From AP-15 sp963790875 (GTDB lineage: Bacteria; Pseudomonadota; Alphaproteobacteria; ATCC43930; CGMCC-115725): a DNA stretch of 64,000 bases. The notes under the pieces were generated by a model. That model was given only the letters and a program-made list of their open reading frames with translations, was not told the DNA's origin and ran no database searches. Both the position numbers and the translations under genes were made by a program. Position 1 is the first letter of the stretch, and each line of letters opens with the position of its first letter. The stretch lies in NCBI GenBank assembly GCA_963790875.1, contig CAWBQT010000006.1, positions 310,001 to 374,000 on the forward strand. The letters run 5' to 3'. This document shows, one piece after another, positions 35,371 through 46,306 of the stretch.

Positions 35371-37268
35371 TTATGCAACCGCTTCGACCAGCTCATAAAC
35401 GCGCGTTTCCCGCGTCATCCCTTTGGCGATCACCGAGCCGATGGCGTTGAAACGAAAGCCGCGCTCGGCCCGCTCTCGGACGGCGTCGCTGACGAGGATC
35501 GTGGTCCCGTACTCCTTGTTCAACCCTTCGAGGCGAGCCGCCAGGTTCACACTGTCGCCCAACGCGGTATATTCCATGCGCTCCGCCGAACCGACATTTC
35601 CGACGACGGCTTCGCCGGAATGGATGCCGAGACGAATGCGGAAAGGCGGCAGTCCTTCGGCGGCAAACCGGGTGTTGAGGGCGTCGCTCGCCGCCTTGGC
35701 CGCAAGGGCGGCACGGCAGGCCCGCTCGACATGATCGGACTGCGCGTGGGGGAGCGTTCCAAAACACCATCACCGAATCCCCGAGACACTTGTCCACGGT
35801 CCCGCCCTCGGCGAGAAACGCTTCCGTCAGCGCCCCGAAATGACGCGAGGTCTGGTGCATCAGGCTGTCGGGATCGGCTGCTTCGGCAATGCCGGTAAAA
35901 TTCGCGACGTGGGTAAAGAGGATGGTGACCTCCTGTCTCACCCCGCCAAGCTCTGTCGAGATCGAGCCGTCGATGATCCCCCTGACGATGTCTTTTGGGA
36001 CAAAGGGGGCTAACGACCAGATCGTGCGCTGGGCGATCGCCATCGTGCCGCCGAGCTCGTGAATCTCTGCCACACGGGAAGTGACCGGTACATCGTCCGG
36101 CGCCGCCAACATCCGCAGCCGGGCGGCTTGGGCGGTGATCCGCTTCAGCGAGCCCGACATCCGGCTGCCGAAGATCCAGACCACTGGTATGAAGCAGAGG
36201 CGCGCTATCAGCGCAATAATTATACCACGGATCCGCAAGGTTCGCACTTTTTTGACGAAATCACCTTCCGACGCGAGCAGCAGGGAGTAGCCGCTGAATT
36301 CGTCTCTCTGAGAAAATTTCTAAAGGAGAAACAGGTAATTTCGCCCGCCGTCATCGCGGATGCTTCCTTCATAGCGGTCGTTGCCATCCCATCTCCGCAT
36401 GATCGCGCCGACCGGGCCGCTGTGGATTTCCCCAATGTCGGGGAGTTGCGGGTGAGAGGGATGCCCTCGCGACGGCCACGAGCCGGGCAAAGTCGGGATA
36501 GGCCAGGAGCACCCCGAACGAGTCGAAGATGATCGCCGTTCCGTGCTTCCCCGGGCGCTGCGCATAGACGAACTCGCTGAAGTTGTCGAGCTTGAGGTCG
36601 GCCGCGATGACGCCGCGCACCTGCCCCCGCAGCGGCGCGCTCAGCGTGATCATCGGGGTGCCGATGCTGTACGAAGCGTATGGGGACGAAACGAGAGCCC
36701 GATCCGCCTCGATCGTATCGCGATACCACGGCCGGCTTCGCGCGTCATAGCCATAGTCCTGCAGGTCGAGCCGCTCGATCGCTTTGCCCGCTTCGTCTTC
36801 GAAGATCCGCCGCATCGGAAGTGCTCCAGCCGAGGTCGGGCGGATCAAATTGGCATCGTAGACGGCGGCCGGGGGTGCCTTTAGTTGCCGGCGCTCCGCC
36901 GGTCCGAGGACGTCGAGCCGCCGGACTTGCAGCCAGCAGCCGTTGTCGTAGCCGACATAGAGGCTATCCGTTTGCGGCAACAGGTGCAGCCCTTCTTTGA
37001 AGAGTGCAATCGCGCCATCACGGTCGATCCTCTCGTCCGAGTCAGCGAGAAAGGGATCCGTCGATAGCACCCGAACGACGGAGCTCAGCTCGGATACCTC
37101 GGCCTCGAGGCGGTTCAAGGTATTGGTGCTGGCCGCATCCATGGCGGCAGACGCCGCCGCCCTCGCCGCCGCGTGAAAGGTCGCGATCTGGATCAATATC
37201 AGACATGCGGCGAGCCCGGTGACGAACGCCATCACCGCGGCCGTAATGGCGATTCTGAACGTCAACAT
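35371..37268 (-). pseudogene. Class III adenylate/guanylate cyclase with Cache and HAMP domains, multiple lesions
   Basis: Pieces in three frames line up as one gene of about 630 residues: N-terminal membrane anchor (MLTFRIAITAAVMAFVTGL), a periplasmic double-Cache region (DSLYVGYDNG, RPWYRDT), a second membrane helix and HAMP linker (FGSRMSGSLKRI), and a cyclase domain (VTILFTHVANFTGIAE, KCLGDSVMVFWNAP, YTALGDSVNLAARLEG). Lesions: a shift near 36480-36510, a TAG at 36320-36322, and an extra base in the five-G run at 35748-35752. The first metal-binding aspartate (usually FTD) is His here. It is either decayed or badly affected by indels. Confidence 0.78.
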
Positions 37269-37733
37269 GCAATTTCGTTCGCTCTCCCGTCATGGCATCG
37301 GGATCCGACGGCGCATTCGGCGCCCAAAATCAAGTTGCCTCGTTCGTAAAAGATCGGGGAATGCAACTCGGGCTCGCCAATCACGCTCCGATCTCCTTGA
37401 AGGCGAAGAACGGGGATTGCCACGAACGTACGACTTGCTGGTATGGGCTTCCGATCCGATGCTCGGCAAGGTGGACAGGATAGCAGCCTTAAACAGCGTG
37501 CCCAATGGTTGTCGACGTCGTTCTCGAGGGCGGCAAGGCCCTGGGTGTCTGTCGCCGGCCGGCTCTTCAGCACGAAGCGGTAACATATAATTCTTACGGT
37601 TCGGAAGAGCTGACCGGTATCATCGAAGATCGCGGTGCCCAGAACGTCGGAAGCTAGGCGAGGCTGCGGTCGCGCGCCTGATGGCCCGACGTCGCCACGG
37701 GTTAGGGGTCGCCACGGGTTAGGGGTGGTTGCT
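37269..37733 (+). other. Intergenic region with a 17-base tandem repeat
   Basis: No gene can be supported on either strand; short frames overlap in all directions without motifs. A 17-base unit (GTCGCCACGGGTTAGGG) occurs twice in tandem at 37691-37724, ending 9 bases before the start of the first AraC gene. Confidence 0.5.
37691..37724 (+). repeat. Two tandem 17-base repeats before araC-like gene
   Basis: Perfect direct repeat of GTCGCCACGGGTTAGGG. Direct repeats near 20 bases are typical AraC-family binding half-sites, and this pair sits right at the translation start region, so autoregulation is possible (inference). Confidence 0.7.
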
Positions 37734-38738
37734 ATGCCGGCCAGCGCCGTTCTGAGCTTTACCGACCCCGACGCCTATCATGCGGCTCTCCGCGACGTGC
37801 AGGCGGACGGCGTCGTCACCGCCCGCGGCAGCTTTCGAGCCGAGTTGACGCGCATCGACCTCGATCGGCTGTCGGTGCATCGCGCCGAGGAGACCCTGCC
37901 TCGGGTCGTAAACTCGGCGGTAGACCCGAAGCTGTACAGCATCATCTTCGCCACAGATCCAAGTCAATCGCCCGTACATATCAGCGGCCTCGAACTGTCG
38001 CCGGCGGAGGTGATCGTCCACCGCGTCGGTTCGGTAGGCCACAACCGGTCGGCGGCGGCCTGTCGATGGGGCTTCATGTCGCTGCCGCACGCGGACCTTG
38101 CCGCCGCCGGACAAACCATAATCGGTCGCGATTTGACCGCGCCGCCGTTCACACATCGTATCCGGCCCCCGGCACCTCCGCTGCTGCGGCTTTTGAACCT
38201 GCACGAGGCGGCCGGCCATCTCGCCAAGACCGCCCCCGACATCCTTGCGAAACCCGAGGTGGCCCGAGCAATCGAGCAAGGCCTGGTGCACGCGATGGTG
38301 TCGTGTGTCGGCGGCGCGATTGCTGCCGAGACCCGCAATGCCCATCGCCGCCACGCGGCGGTGATGCGGCGACTGGAAGGGGTGCTGGAGGCCAACCTCG
38401 ATCGCACCCTCTATCTGGTGGAACTCTGCGCGGCGACGGGGGTGTCGGACCGCACGCTCCGCGCGTGCTGCCAGGAACATCTGGGCATGAGCCCGACGCA
38501 TTATTTATGGCTGCGCCGCATGCACCTGGCTCGCCGCGCGTTGCGCAAAGCCGATGCGGCGGTGGTGACCGTAACGCAGATCGCGACGGATTACGGCTTC
38601 TGGGAATTGGGTCGCTTCTCGGTGGCGTATCGGTCGCTGTTCGGGGAGTCGCCTTCTGCATCGCTGCGTCGGCCGCCCGTGGACCCGGTACCGCAAAAAA
38701 ACCTCGGCTCGCCTTGGCAACTTCCGGAATCTGCATAG
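37734..38738 (+). CDS. AraC-family transcriptional regulator (1)
   Basis: A 334-residue regulator. The C-terminal 100 residues form the double helix-turn-helix: LYLVELCAATGVSDRTLRAC as first HTH, then MSPTHYLWLRRMHLARRALR, and TVTQIATDYGFWELGRFSVAYRSLFGESP as the second. The N-terminal domain resembles EutR-type effector domains in organisation but its ligand is unknown. I chose the ATG at 37734; the upstream extension runs through the tandem repeat. It is a tandem paralogue of the next gene. Confidence 0.88.
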   Translation: MPASAVLSFTDPDAYHAALRDVQADGVVTARGSFRAELTRIDLDRLSVHRAEETLPRVVNSAVDPKLYSIIFATDPSQSPVHISGLELSPAEVIVHRVGSVGHNRSAAACRWGFMSLPHADLAAAGQTIIGRDLTAPPFTHRIRPPAPPLLRLLNLHEAAGHLAKTAPDILAKPEVARAIEQGLVHAMVSCVGGAIAAETRNAHRRHAAVMRRLEGVLEANLDRTLYLVELCAATGVSDRTLRACCQEHLGMSPTHYLWLRRMHLARRALRKADAAVVTVTQIATDYGFWELGRFSVAYRSLFGESPSASLRRPPVDPVPQKNLGSPWQLPESA

Positions 38739-38843
38739 GCAGCGACGACCCGGCCCACCTAGCCTGCGCTCCGGCGACACTCCCGGTATGCATCGTGGTC
38801 GTTTGCACCACGGTTTTGGTCCGGAAGCCATGCAGAGGGGCAG

Positions 38844-39827
38844 ATGCCGGGCAGCGGCACGGGCACCTTCATCGACCCCGACGAGTACCAAGAGGGCCTG
38901 CGGCAGGCGCAGATCGATCTCGTCGTTACGGCAAACGGCGCGTTCACGGCGCGCCTGACCTGGGCGACTCTTCATCATCTCCGCCTGTTGCGCGGCGAGG
39001 AGGACCTGCCGCGCATCGCCTATGTCTCGCTGCGATCTGCGCTCATCTTTGTCGGCTTTGCCGCACGAGCGAGCCCGCCGATCCATTGGGGCGGCGCCGA
39101 ATTGCGGTCGTCGGAGATCATTTTCCACGGTCGCGGCGCCCGGTTTCATCAGCGCACGACAGGCCCTTCGAGCTGGTGCCTGGTAGGGCTTTCGCAGGAG
39201 GATCTTGGAAGATTCGGCGGCGCTCTTTTCGGAAAGGCATTCTCTCCGCCCAATGTGGGCGGGATCCTGCGGCCCGCTGCGCGCACCGCGGCAAAGCTGC
39301 GACGTTTCCACGCGCAAGCCTGTCGCCTTGCCGAGACGCGGTCCCGGGTGTTGGCGCACCCCGAGGTCGCGCGCGCGATCGAACAAGGCCTGATCCATGC
39401 GCTAGTCACCTGTCTGAACAGTGCCGACCGCCGGGAGGACAATGTCGCCAGGCGGCATCACGCTGCGATCATGGTCCGCTTCGAGGAGGTACTCGCGGAA
39501 CATCCCGGCCGGCCGTTGCCGATGGTGGAGTTGTGCGCGCAGATCGGCGTGTCGGACCGGACCCTGCGATCGAGCTGCACCGAGTTTCTGGGTATCAGCC
39601 CCAGCCAGTATGTGCTCCTGCGGCGCCTGAAGCAGGTGCGGGCGGCGCTTCGGGATGCCGACTCGACCACGGCGAGCGTCGCCGAAATCGCCCATAGCTG
39701 CGGCTTCACCGAGCTGGGGCGGTTTGCCGGAGCGTACCGGAGGGCGTACGGCGAGTCGCCTTCGACTACCCTTCGGCGCCTGGCGGCATCGAGACTTCTC
39801 GGTGTGAAATTTTCCGACTCTGCATAG
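38844..39827 (+). CDS. AraC-family transcriptional regulator (2)
   Basis: A 327-residue paralogue of the upstream regulator, sharing DPDEYQ/DPDAYH near the start, HPEVARAIEQGLIHALVTC in the middle, and VSDRTLRSSCTEFLGISPSQY plus AHSCGFTELGRFAGAYRRAYGESPS in the DNA-binding domain. Both genes end in a similar GAATCTGCATAG/GACTCTGCATAG stretch, showing a tandem duplication. It lies just upstream of the OmpA/DUF1254 block, which it may control. Confidence 0.88.
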   Translation: MPGSGTGTFIDPDEYQEGLRQAQIDLVVTANGAFTARLTWATLHHLRLLRGEEDLPRIAYVSLRSALIFVGFAARASPPIHWGGAELRSSEIIFHGRGARFHQRTTGPSSWCLVGLSQEDLGRFGGALFGKAFSPPNVGGILRPAARTAAKLRRFHAQACRLAETRSRVLAHPEVARAIEQGLIHALVTCLNSADRREDNVARRHHAAIMVRFEEVLAEHPGRPLPMVELCAQIGVSDRTLRSSCTEFLGISPSQYVLLRRLKQVRAALRDADSTTASVAEIAHSCGFTELGRFAGAYRRAYGESPSTTLRRLAASRLLGVKFSDSA

Positions 39828-39905
39828 TCAGCCGAAAAACCGCGGGTCTAGGGTCGCGGTCCGGGCGCGCCTTGCCCGTCCAGGATGAACCGCTGGGAGA
39901 GAACC

Positions 39906-40457
39906 ATGAAGATCAGTTTGGCCGCCGCTGCCGGGGTTGTCCCGTTGACCGCACTGCTATTGGGAGCGTGCGTGTCGCAGAGCACCTACGACGCACAGAC
40001 GGCAGAGCTGCAGCAGGCGCAGGCGCAAATTCAGCAGCTACAGCAACAGCTCGCGGCATCGAAGGCCGAGCAGGATTTCGTCGAAGCCTCCGACCTCTTG
40101 TTTCCATCGGGCGGCTATCGGCTCACCCCGGCCGGGGAGAACGAACTCGCCACCAACATCGTGCCGAAACTGCGTAATCTGCAGAACGCCAAGGTCGTCG
40201 TCTATGGCTATACCGACAACACGCCGGTCGGGCCCGGCCTGAAGGCGCAAGGCATCCCCGACAATCTGGTGCTGTCGACGCGGCGCGCCGCGGCGGTCGC
40301 GACCTTCCTGATCGCGCAGGGGGTCAACTCCGAGATCACCTCGGCCAAAGGGTTTGGCGACACCCATCCGGTGGCGCCCAACGACACGCCCGAAGACCGC
40401 GCGAAGAACCGCCGCATCGTCGTCACCGTACAGGGCCCCGGCGCCACCGGCGCTTGA
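39906..40457 (+). CDS. OmpA-family lipoprotein
   Basis: A 183-residue protein. Signal peptide with lipobox LLLGAC (Cys22), then a coiled coil of about 25 residues rich in Gln (about 33-57), then an OmpA C-terminal-like domain with VVVYGYTDNTPVG, STRRAAAVATFLIAQGV and DRAKNRRIVV, the residues that bind diaminopimelate in peptidoglycan. GGGAGAG precedes the ATG at 39906. It probably anchors the outer membrane to the wall. It opens the envelope cluster. Confidence 0.9.
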   Translation: MKISLAAAAGVVPLTALLLGACVSQSTYDAQTAELQQAQAQIQQLQQQLAASKAEQDFVEASDLLFPSGGYRLTPAGENELATNIVPKLRNLQNAKVVVYGYTDNTPVGPGLKAQGIPDNLVLSTRRAAAVATFLIAQGVNSEITSAKGFGDTHPVAPNDTPEDRAKNRRIVVTVQGPGATGA

Positions 40458-40560
40458 CCACGATCCAATGCCAGATCTGCCGATGCCCCGGCGATCAAAT
40501 CGTCGGCGCGTCCATGCAGCGGCGGCCCGATGCAGGCGGCAAGAGGATGGAGGGGATGAC

Positions 40561-41997
40561 ATGAACGTACTGGGCACAGCAACCACTCGCGTGTTTGCCG
40601 CATTCATCGGAGGCTTGCTGATGGCAGGCGTTTCGGCGGCTTCGGCGCGAAGCCTCGCACCCAGCGAAGCCAAGGCGATCGCAGAGGACGCCTACATTTA
40701 CGGCTATTCGCTGGTTACGACCGAGGTCACGCGCGTGCAGATGACCAATGTCGCCGACATTCAGGCGGATCTGCATGCCCCGATGGGCGAGTTCTCCAAT
40801 GTCAAACGCTACCCGCCCGCCGACTACCGCGGTGTGTCGGCGCCCAATGCCGACACGCTCTACTCGCTGGCCTGGCTCGACCTGTCCGAACCCCAGGTGT
40901 TCAGCCATCCGGACATGGGCAAGCCCTTCTACCTGTTCGAGATGACAGATCTGTGGATGACGGATTTCGACGCGCCCGGTACCCGCGCAACGGGCGAGAA
41001 GGCCGCGACCTACCTGATCACCGGCCCCGGCTGGAGCGGCACGGTGCCGGCCGGCATGCAGCAGATCAAATCGGCGACGCGCTACATGGTGATCCTCGGC
41101 CGTACCTATGCCGACGGCACCGCGCGCGACTACAAGACCGTCAATGCGCTGCAGGCGCAGTACAAAATTGTTCCGTTGAGCGTCTATGGCAAACCTTATG
41201 CCTATCGGGCGCCGCCGGTAAATCCGAACCCGGGCCTCAGCATGACCGAAGCCCCGCAGACGGTGATCCTCGGCATGGAAACCTCGACCTACTTCAACCT
41301 GATGGCAAAGCTGATCGGCGGCGCCGCCCCGCCGGCGCCGGAAGACGCGCCGATGTTGGCGCGCATGGCCAAGATCGGCCTCGTCCCGGGCCAGCCCTTC
41401 GACATCGCCAAGCTCGCTCCGGCCGTGCAGGCGGCGCTGAAAGATCTCCCCAAGACCGCTCTGCAGCAAATTGAAGCCAACAAGGACTCGCTGGGGAAAA
41501 TGGTGAACGGCTGGGTCGTCACCACGGGGCTCGGGATCTACGGGACGAACTACATGAAGCGAGCCGTGGTGGCCGCCTATGGCTGGCCGGCAAACCGCCA
41601 GGAGGACGCCGTCTATCCCTACACCGAAGTCGACAGTACGGGCCAGAAGCTGTCGGGTGCCAACAAGTACACATTGACTTTCGCCAAAGGCGAGACGCCG
41701 CCGGTCGACGGCTTCTGGTCGATCACGATGTACGAGATCGACAAGGGCTGGTGGTTCGTTCCGAACGCGCTGAACAAGTTCACGGTCAGCCCGCGCAATC
41801 ACCCGAAATACAATGCTGATGGTTCGCTGACCCTGTATTTCCAGAATGCGTCTCCGGGCAAGGGCAAGCAAGCCAACTGGCTGCCGGCGCCGACAGGCGA
41901 CTTCATCCCGATGCTGCGGATGTATTGGCCGAGGGAGCACTCGCCCTCGATCCTCGATGGCTCGTGGACGCCGCCGCCGGTCGCTCTCGCCAAATGA
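40561..41997 (+). CDS. DUF1254/DUF1214 exported protein (1)
   Basis: A 478-residue protein with a Sec signal (hydrophobic at about 11-28). The DUF1254 part has AEDAYIYGYSLVTTEVTR and SAPNADTLYSLAWLDLS; the C-terminal DUF1214 part has DSTGQKLSGANKYTLTF, GFWSITMY and MLRMYWPREHSPSILDG. The family's biochemical role is unknown. GGAGGGG precedes the ATG at 40561. A related gene follows at 62 bases, so the pair is a tandem duplication in one operon. Confidence 0.93.
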   Translation: MNVLGTATTRVFAAFIGGLLMAGVSAASARSLAPSEAKAIAEDAYIYGYSLVTTEVTRVQMTNVADIQADLHAPMGEFSNVKRYPPADYRGVSAPNADTLYSLAWLDLSEPQVFSHPDMGKPFYLFEMTDLWMTDFDAPGTRATGEKAATYLITGPGWSGTVPAGMQQIKSATRYMVILGRTYADGTARDYKTVNALQAQYKIVPLSVYGKPYAYRAPPVNPNPGLSMTEAPQTVILGMETSTYFNLMAKLIGGAAPPAPEDAPMLARMAKIGLVPGQPFDIAKLAPAVQAALKDLPKTALQQIEANKDSLGKMVNGWVVTTGLGIYGTNYMKRAVVAAYGWPANRQEDAVYPYTEVDSTGQKLSGANKYTLTFAKGETPPVDGFWSITMYEIDKGWWFVPNALNKFTVSPRNHPKYNADGSLTLYFQNASPGKGKQANWLPAPTGDFIPMLRMYWPREHSPSILDGSWTPPPVALAK

Positions 41998-42059
41998 CGT
42001 TCGTCGGTCCCAAGGGCCGGCGAACCGGTTCAGTGCAACCCAGGCAGGGAGAGCTTGCC

Positions 42060-43492
42060 ATGATGACAACACGACGCGCCGTCCTCGCGGGGGGCGGCCT
42101 TCTCACTTCGGCATCCTTCTTGGGCAATATCCCGATCGCCGCCGCCCAGCCGATCGAGGCAGGCCCGGCACCCGAGACGGCTGCAGGCCCACTCGAGACC
42201 GCGATCGAGGCCTATGTCTACGGCTATCCGCTGGTCACCATGGAGATGACGCGGCGGGTGCTGACGAACGCCGCGCAGCCTGTGGGGCTGCACGCCCCGA
42301 TGGGGCAGTTTGCCAATGCCCGCGAATATCCGACGGCGGCATTCAAGGATGTCACCGCGCCGAACGCGGACACGCTCTATTCCGTCGCCTTTCTCGATCT
42401 CTCGCAGGGGCCGTGGATCCTGGAGCTCCCCGACGAGCACGGACGCTACTACCTGATGCCGATGCTGGAGGGTTGGACGAACATCTTTGCCGATCCCGGC
42501 ACGCGCACCACCGGGACCGGCGCCGGCGAGTTCGCGATCGTCGGCCCCGGCTGGCGCGGCGAGCTCCCGCCCGGCGCCGAGGAGCTTCGGTCGGCCACCA
42601 ACATGGTCTGGGTTCTCGGGCGCACCTACTGCACCGGCACGCCCGAGGATTACGCGGCCGTGCACGCGCTCCAGGACCAATACAAGCTCGTGCCGCTCAG
42701 CGCCTACGGCAAACCATACAGGCCGCCCCCCGGGACGGTCGATTCCGCGATCGACATGAAGACCCCAGTCCGCGAGCAGGTCGAGCGGATGGACGCGGTC
42801 AGTTTCTTCAAGCTCTTCGCCAAGCTGATGAAGCAGAACCCGCCCTATGCCGAGGATGCGCCGATCCTCGCACGGCTGGCGCGCATCGGCCTCGTGCCCG
42901 GGCAGGATTTTGATTCCTCGAAGCTCGCCTCCATCGCCAACGTCCAGAATGTGCCGAAGCTCGGCGTCGAGCGCATCGTCGCGCATTTCCCAGAGGGTGG
43001 GCCCAATCTGAACGGCTGGGTGTTCTTCAAGCCGGGCGGACGCTACGGCACGGACCACGTCCAGCGCGCGCTGGTCACCCGATTTGGCCTCGGATGCAAT
43101 CTCACAGAGGACGCTGTCTATCCAAGCACGACAGCAGACAGCACCGGGCAGAAGCTGGACGGCGCCAACAAATACGTCGTTCGCTTCCCGAAGGGCCAGA
43201 TGCCGCCGGCGCGCGGCTTCTGGTCGCTGACGATGTACGACGCGGACTGGTTCTTTGTCGCCCACACGCTCAATCGCTATACGCTCAGTCAGCGCAATGC
43301 CCTGAAGTCCGGTCCCGACGGCTCGGTGGATCTTTACATCCAGGCGGCCAATCCCGGCGGGGACAAGGAATCGAATTGGCTACCGGCGCCGCACCCTTCA
43401 ACCTGATGCTGCGCCTGTACTGGCCAAAGGAGCATCCGCCCTCGCTGCTCGACGGTACCTGGGAGCCGCCGCCCGTCGAGCGCGTCACGTAA
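42060..43492 (+). pseudogene. DUF1254/DUF1214 exported protein (2), frameshift near C-terminus
   Basis: A paralogue of the preceding gene with a twin-arginine-like signal (TTRRAVLAGGGLL) in place of a plain Sec signal. DUF1254 (YVYGYPLVTMEMTRR, APNADTLYSVAFLDLS) and most of DUF1214 are intact. After NWLPAP the frame stops at 43406, while the expected ending (PFNLMLRLYWPKEHPPSLLDG) continues in another frame to 43492. One base lost near 43390 accounts for this. Only the last 35 residues are affected, so function could remain. Confidence 0.85.
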
Positions 43493-43542
43493 CGGGTGAC
43501 CTCCAGGGCAACAATCGATCACGTACAGCAGGAACTAACCTC

Positions 43543-46306
43543 ATGGCCAAGAGCGTGACGATCGAACCAGCCCCGACAGCCGAAGCGTTGCGTCTGGAAG
43601 AGGCGCGCGAGCACGGGGTGCTGTGGCGGCAATGGGGGCCGTATCTCAGCGAGCGCCAATGGGGCACTGTGCGCGAGGACTACAGCGAAGACGGCAATGC
43701 GTGGGACTATTTCACGCACGACCAGGCCCGCTCGCGCGCCTATCACTGGGGCGAGGACGGCATCGCCGGCATCGCGACGACAAGCAGCGGCTGTGCTTTT
43801 CCCTCGCCTTGTGGAACGGCAAGGACCCGATCCTCAAAGAGCGGATCTACGGCCTGACCAATAGCGAGGCTAATCACGGCGAGGACGTCAAAGAATATTA
43901 TTTCTATCTCGACAGCGCGCCGACCCACTCCTACATGAAATACCTCTATAAATATCCGCAGAGAGAATTCCCTTACTCGGATCTGATAGAGACCAATCGA
44001 CATCGCAGCCGCAACGATCCCGAATACGAATTGCTCGACACCGGCATCTTCAACGAGGACCGGTATTTCGACGTGTTCGTCGAATACGCGAAGGCCTCCC
44101 CTCCCGACATCCTGATCCAAATCGGCATCTGCAATCGCGGACCCGACGAAAGTGTGATCCACGCGCTGCCGACGCTGTGGTTCCGCAACACCTGGACCTG
44201 GTGGCCGGATCAGGGGGAACCGTCCTTGAGGGACGCTTCCGGACGGCACGGCGCCGGCGCCATTGCTGCGGCGAGTGCGGCGCTCGGCGACTATACTCTG
44301 CATTGCGAAGGCCATGCACGCCTGCTGTTCACCGAGAACGAGACCGACAACGAGCGGCTGTTCGGGGCGCCGAACCCGACGCCCTATGTCAAGGACGGCA
44401 TCAACAATTATGTGGTGGCCGGCCGGCAGGATGCGATCAACCCGAACCAAACCGGGACCAAGGCGGCCGCGCACTATCAGCTGAGCGTCGGCGCCGGAGC
44501 GACCGCAGTCATCCGGCTGCGCCTGAGCAATACCGCATCCGGCGCCGGGGAGCCGTTCGGCCGGGAGTTCGCGCAGATCATCGAGGCGCGCCGGCGCGAG
44601 GCCGACGCGTTCTATCGGGCGATCACCCCGCCCGGCGTCGGCGACGATGCGGCCGATGTGATGCGCCAGGCATTGGCCGGCATGCTGTGGAGCAAGCAGT
44701 ACTCCTTTTTCGACGTCGATATGTGGCTGCGTGAGCATGGCGTCGACCCGCTGCGGCCGTCATCACGGCAGCTGCGGAACCGCGAGTGGTTCCACATGAT
44801 CAGCGACCACGTGATCTCGATGCCGGACAAGTCGGAATATCCGTGGTTCGCCGCCTGGGACCTCGCCTTTCACACGATTGCGCTGTCCGCCGTCGACGTC
44901 GATTTCGCCAAGCAGCAGCTCGAACTGCTGCTGGTGGGGTATTTCCAGCACCCGACCGGGTAGATCCCGGCCTATGAGTGGAACTTCAGCGATGTCAATC
45001 CGCCGGTGCATGGCTGGGCCACGATCTTCGCCTACCGGATGGAGCAGGCGTTGCGCGGCAACACCGATCTCGATTTCCTCAAGCGGGTGTTCGGCAAGCT
45101 GACCGCGAATTTCGGCTGGTGGATAAACCGCAAGGACCGCTTTGGCAGGAACCTCTTCGAAGGCGGCTTTCTCGGGCTCGACAATATCGGCGTCTTCGAC
45201 CGCAGCGCACCGTTGCCGACCGGCGGCTATCTCGAACAGGCCGACGGCACCGCGTGGGTGGCTCTCTACGCGCAGAACATGCTCGAGATCGCCTTCGAGC
45301 TGGCGGCGCACGATCCGACCTACGAGCAGCTGGCGGGGAACTTCGCGATCGAGTTCATGCTGATCGCCCGGGCCATGAACGCGATCGGTCCGGAGGGCAT
45401 GCGGGACGAGGAAGACGGCTTCACTATGACGTCCTGCGCCTCCCCCACGGCGGCGCCACCCGGCTCAGGGTCCGCTCGATGGTCGGGCTCTTGCCGCTCT
45501 GCGCCGTGACGGTCATCGAGCGCTGGCAGCGCGAGCGCGTGCCGCGACTGACGGCGGCGGCCTTCGAGATGCTGCGGCGCATGCCGGAGCTCGCCACCTC
45601 GATCCATGCGACCGGTCCGGGGCATTACGGCGTCACGGAACGCGGCATCCTCGCTCTCGTCAACGAGGACCGGCTGCGCCGCATCCTGTGGCGGATGCTC
45701 GACGAGAACGAGTTCCTCAGCCCCTATGGGATCCGGGCGTTGTCGCGCCATCACGCCGAGCACCCCTATGTGTTCTCGGTAGAGGGCCAGGAATACCGGG
45801 TCGATTACTTGCCGGCCGAGTCGGACACCGGCATGTTCGGCGGCAACTCGAACTGGCGCGGGCCGATCTGGATGCCGGTCAACGTGCTGCTGATCCGCGC
45901 CCTCCTACAGTATTACGTCTATTACGGCGACAACTTCAGGATCGAGTGCCCGACCGGCTCCGGGAACTCGATGAACCTGTTCGAGGTCGCTCGCGAAATC
46001 GCCAACCGGCTGACCCGGATCTTCCTGCGCGACGAGGCCGGCCGCCGGCCGGTGTTCGGCGGCGCCGAGAAGTTCCAGAGCGATCCCTACTGGCGCGACT
46101 GCCTGCTGTTCTACGAATATTTCCACGGTGACAACGGCGCCGGGATCGGCGCCAGCCATCAGACCGGATGGACCGGGCTCGTGGCGGCATTGATCGAGAT
46201 CTTTGGCCGCCTCGATGCCAAGACCCTGCTCGAAGGCGGCAGGGGCGGCCGCTTTTCATCACGAATAAGCCCAGTCTCAGGAGGTTCGCCATGGAGGAAA
46301 CGATGA
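43543..46306 (+). pseudogene. GH63-like glucosidase with two frameshifts and an amber codon
   Basis: Together the frames give a glucosidase of about 915 residues of the mannosyl-oligosaccharide glucosidase (GH63/MGH1-like) type. Blocks: ERQWGTVREDYSEDGNAWDYF, DPILKERIYGLTNSEANHGE, KEYYFYLDSAPTHSYMKYLY, AAWDLAFHTIALSAVD (catalytic acid region), NPPVHGWATIFAYRM and MFGGNSNWRGPIWMPVN. Lesions: one base lost near 43776, CAG to TAG at 44961-44963 inside HPTG-IPAYEWNF, and one base lost near 45421. No signal peptide is seen at ATG 43543. Three lesions suggest either real decay or poor local sequence. Confidence 0.82.

Noticed and set aside
37219..37630. Possible gene between cyclase and AraC (either strand)
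   Set aside because: Three overlapping frames of about 100 codons compete, none with motifs or a ribosome site.
42030..43265. 411-codon minus-strand frame opposite DUF1254-2
   Set aside because: Antisense shadow with no motif; the plus strand carries the conserved DUF1254/DUF1214 blocks.
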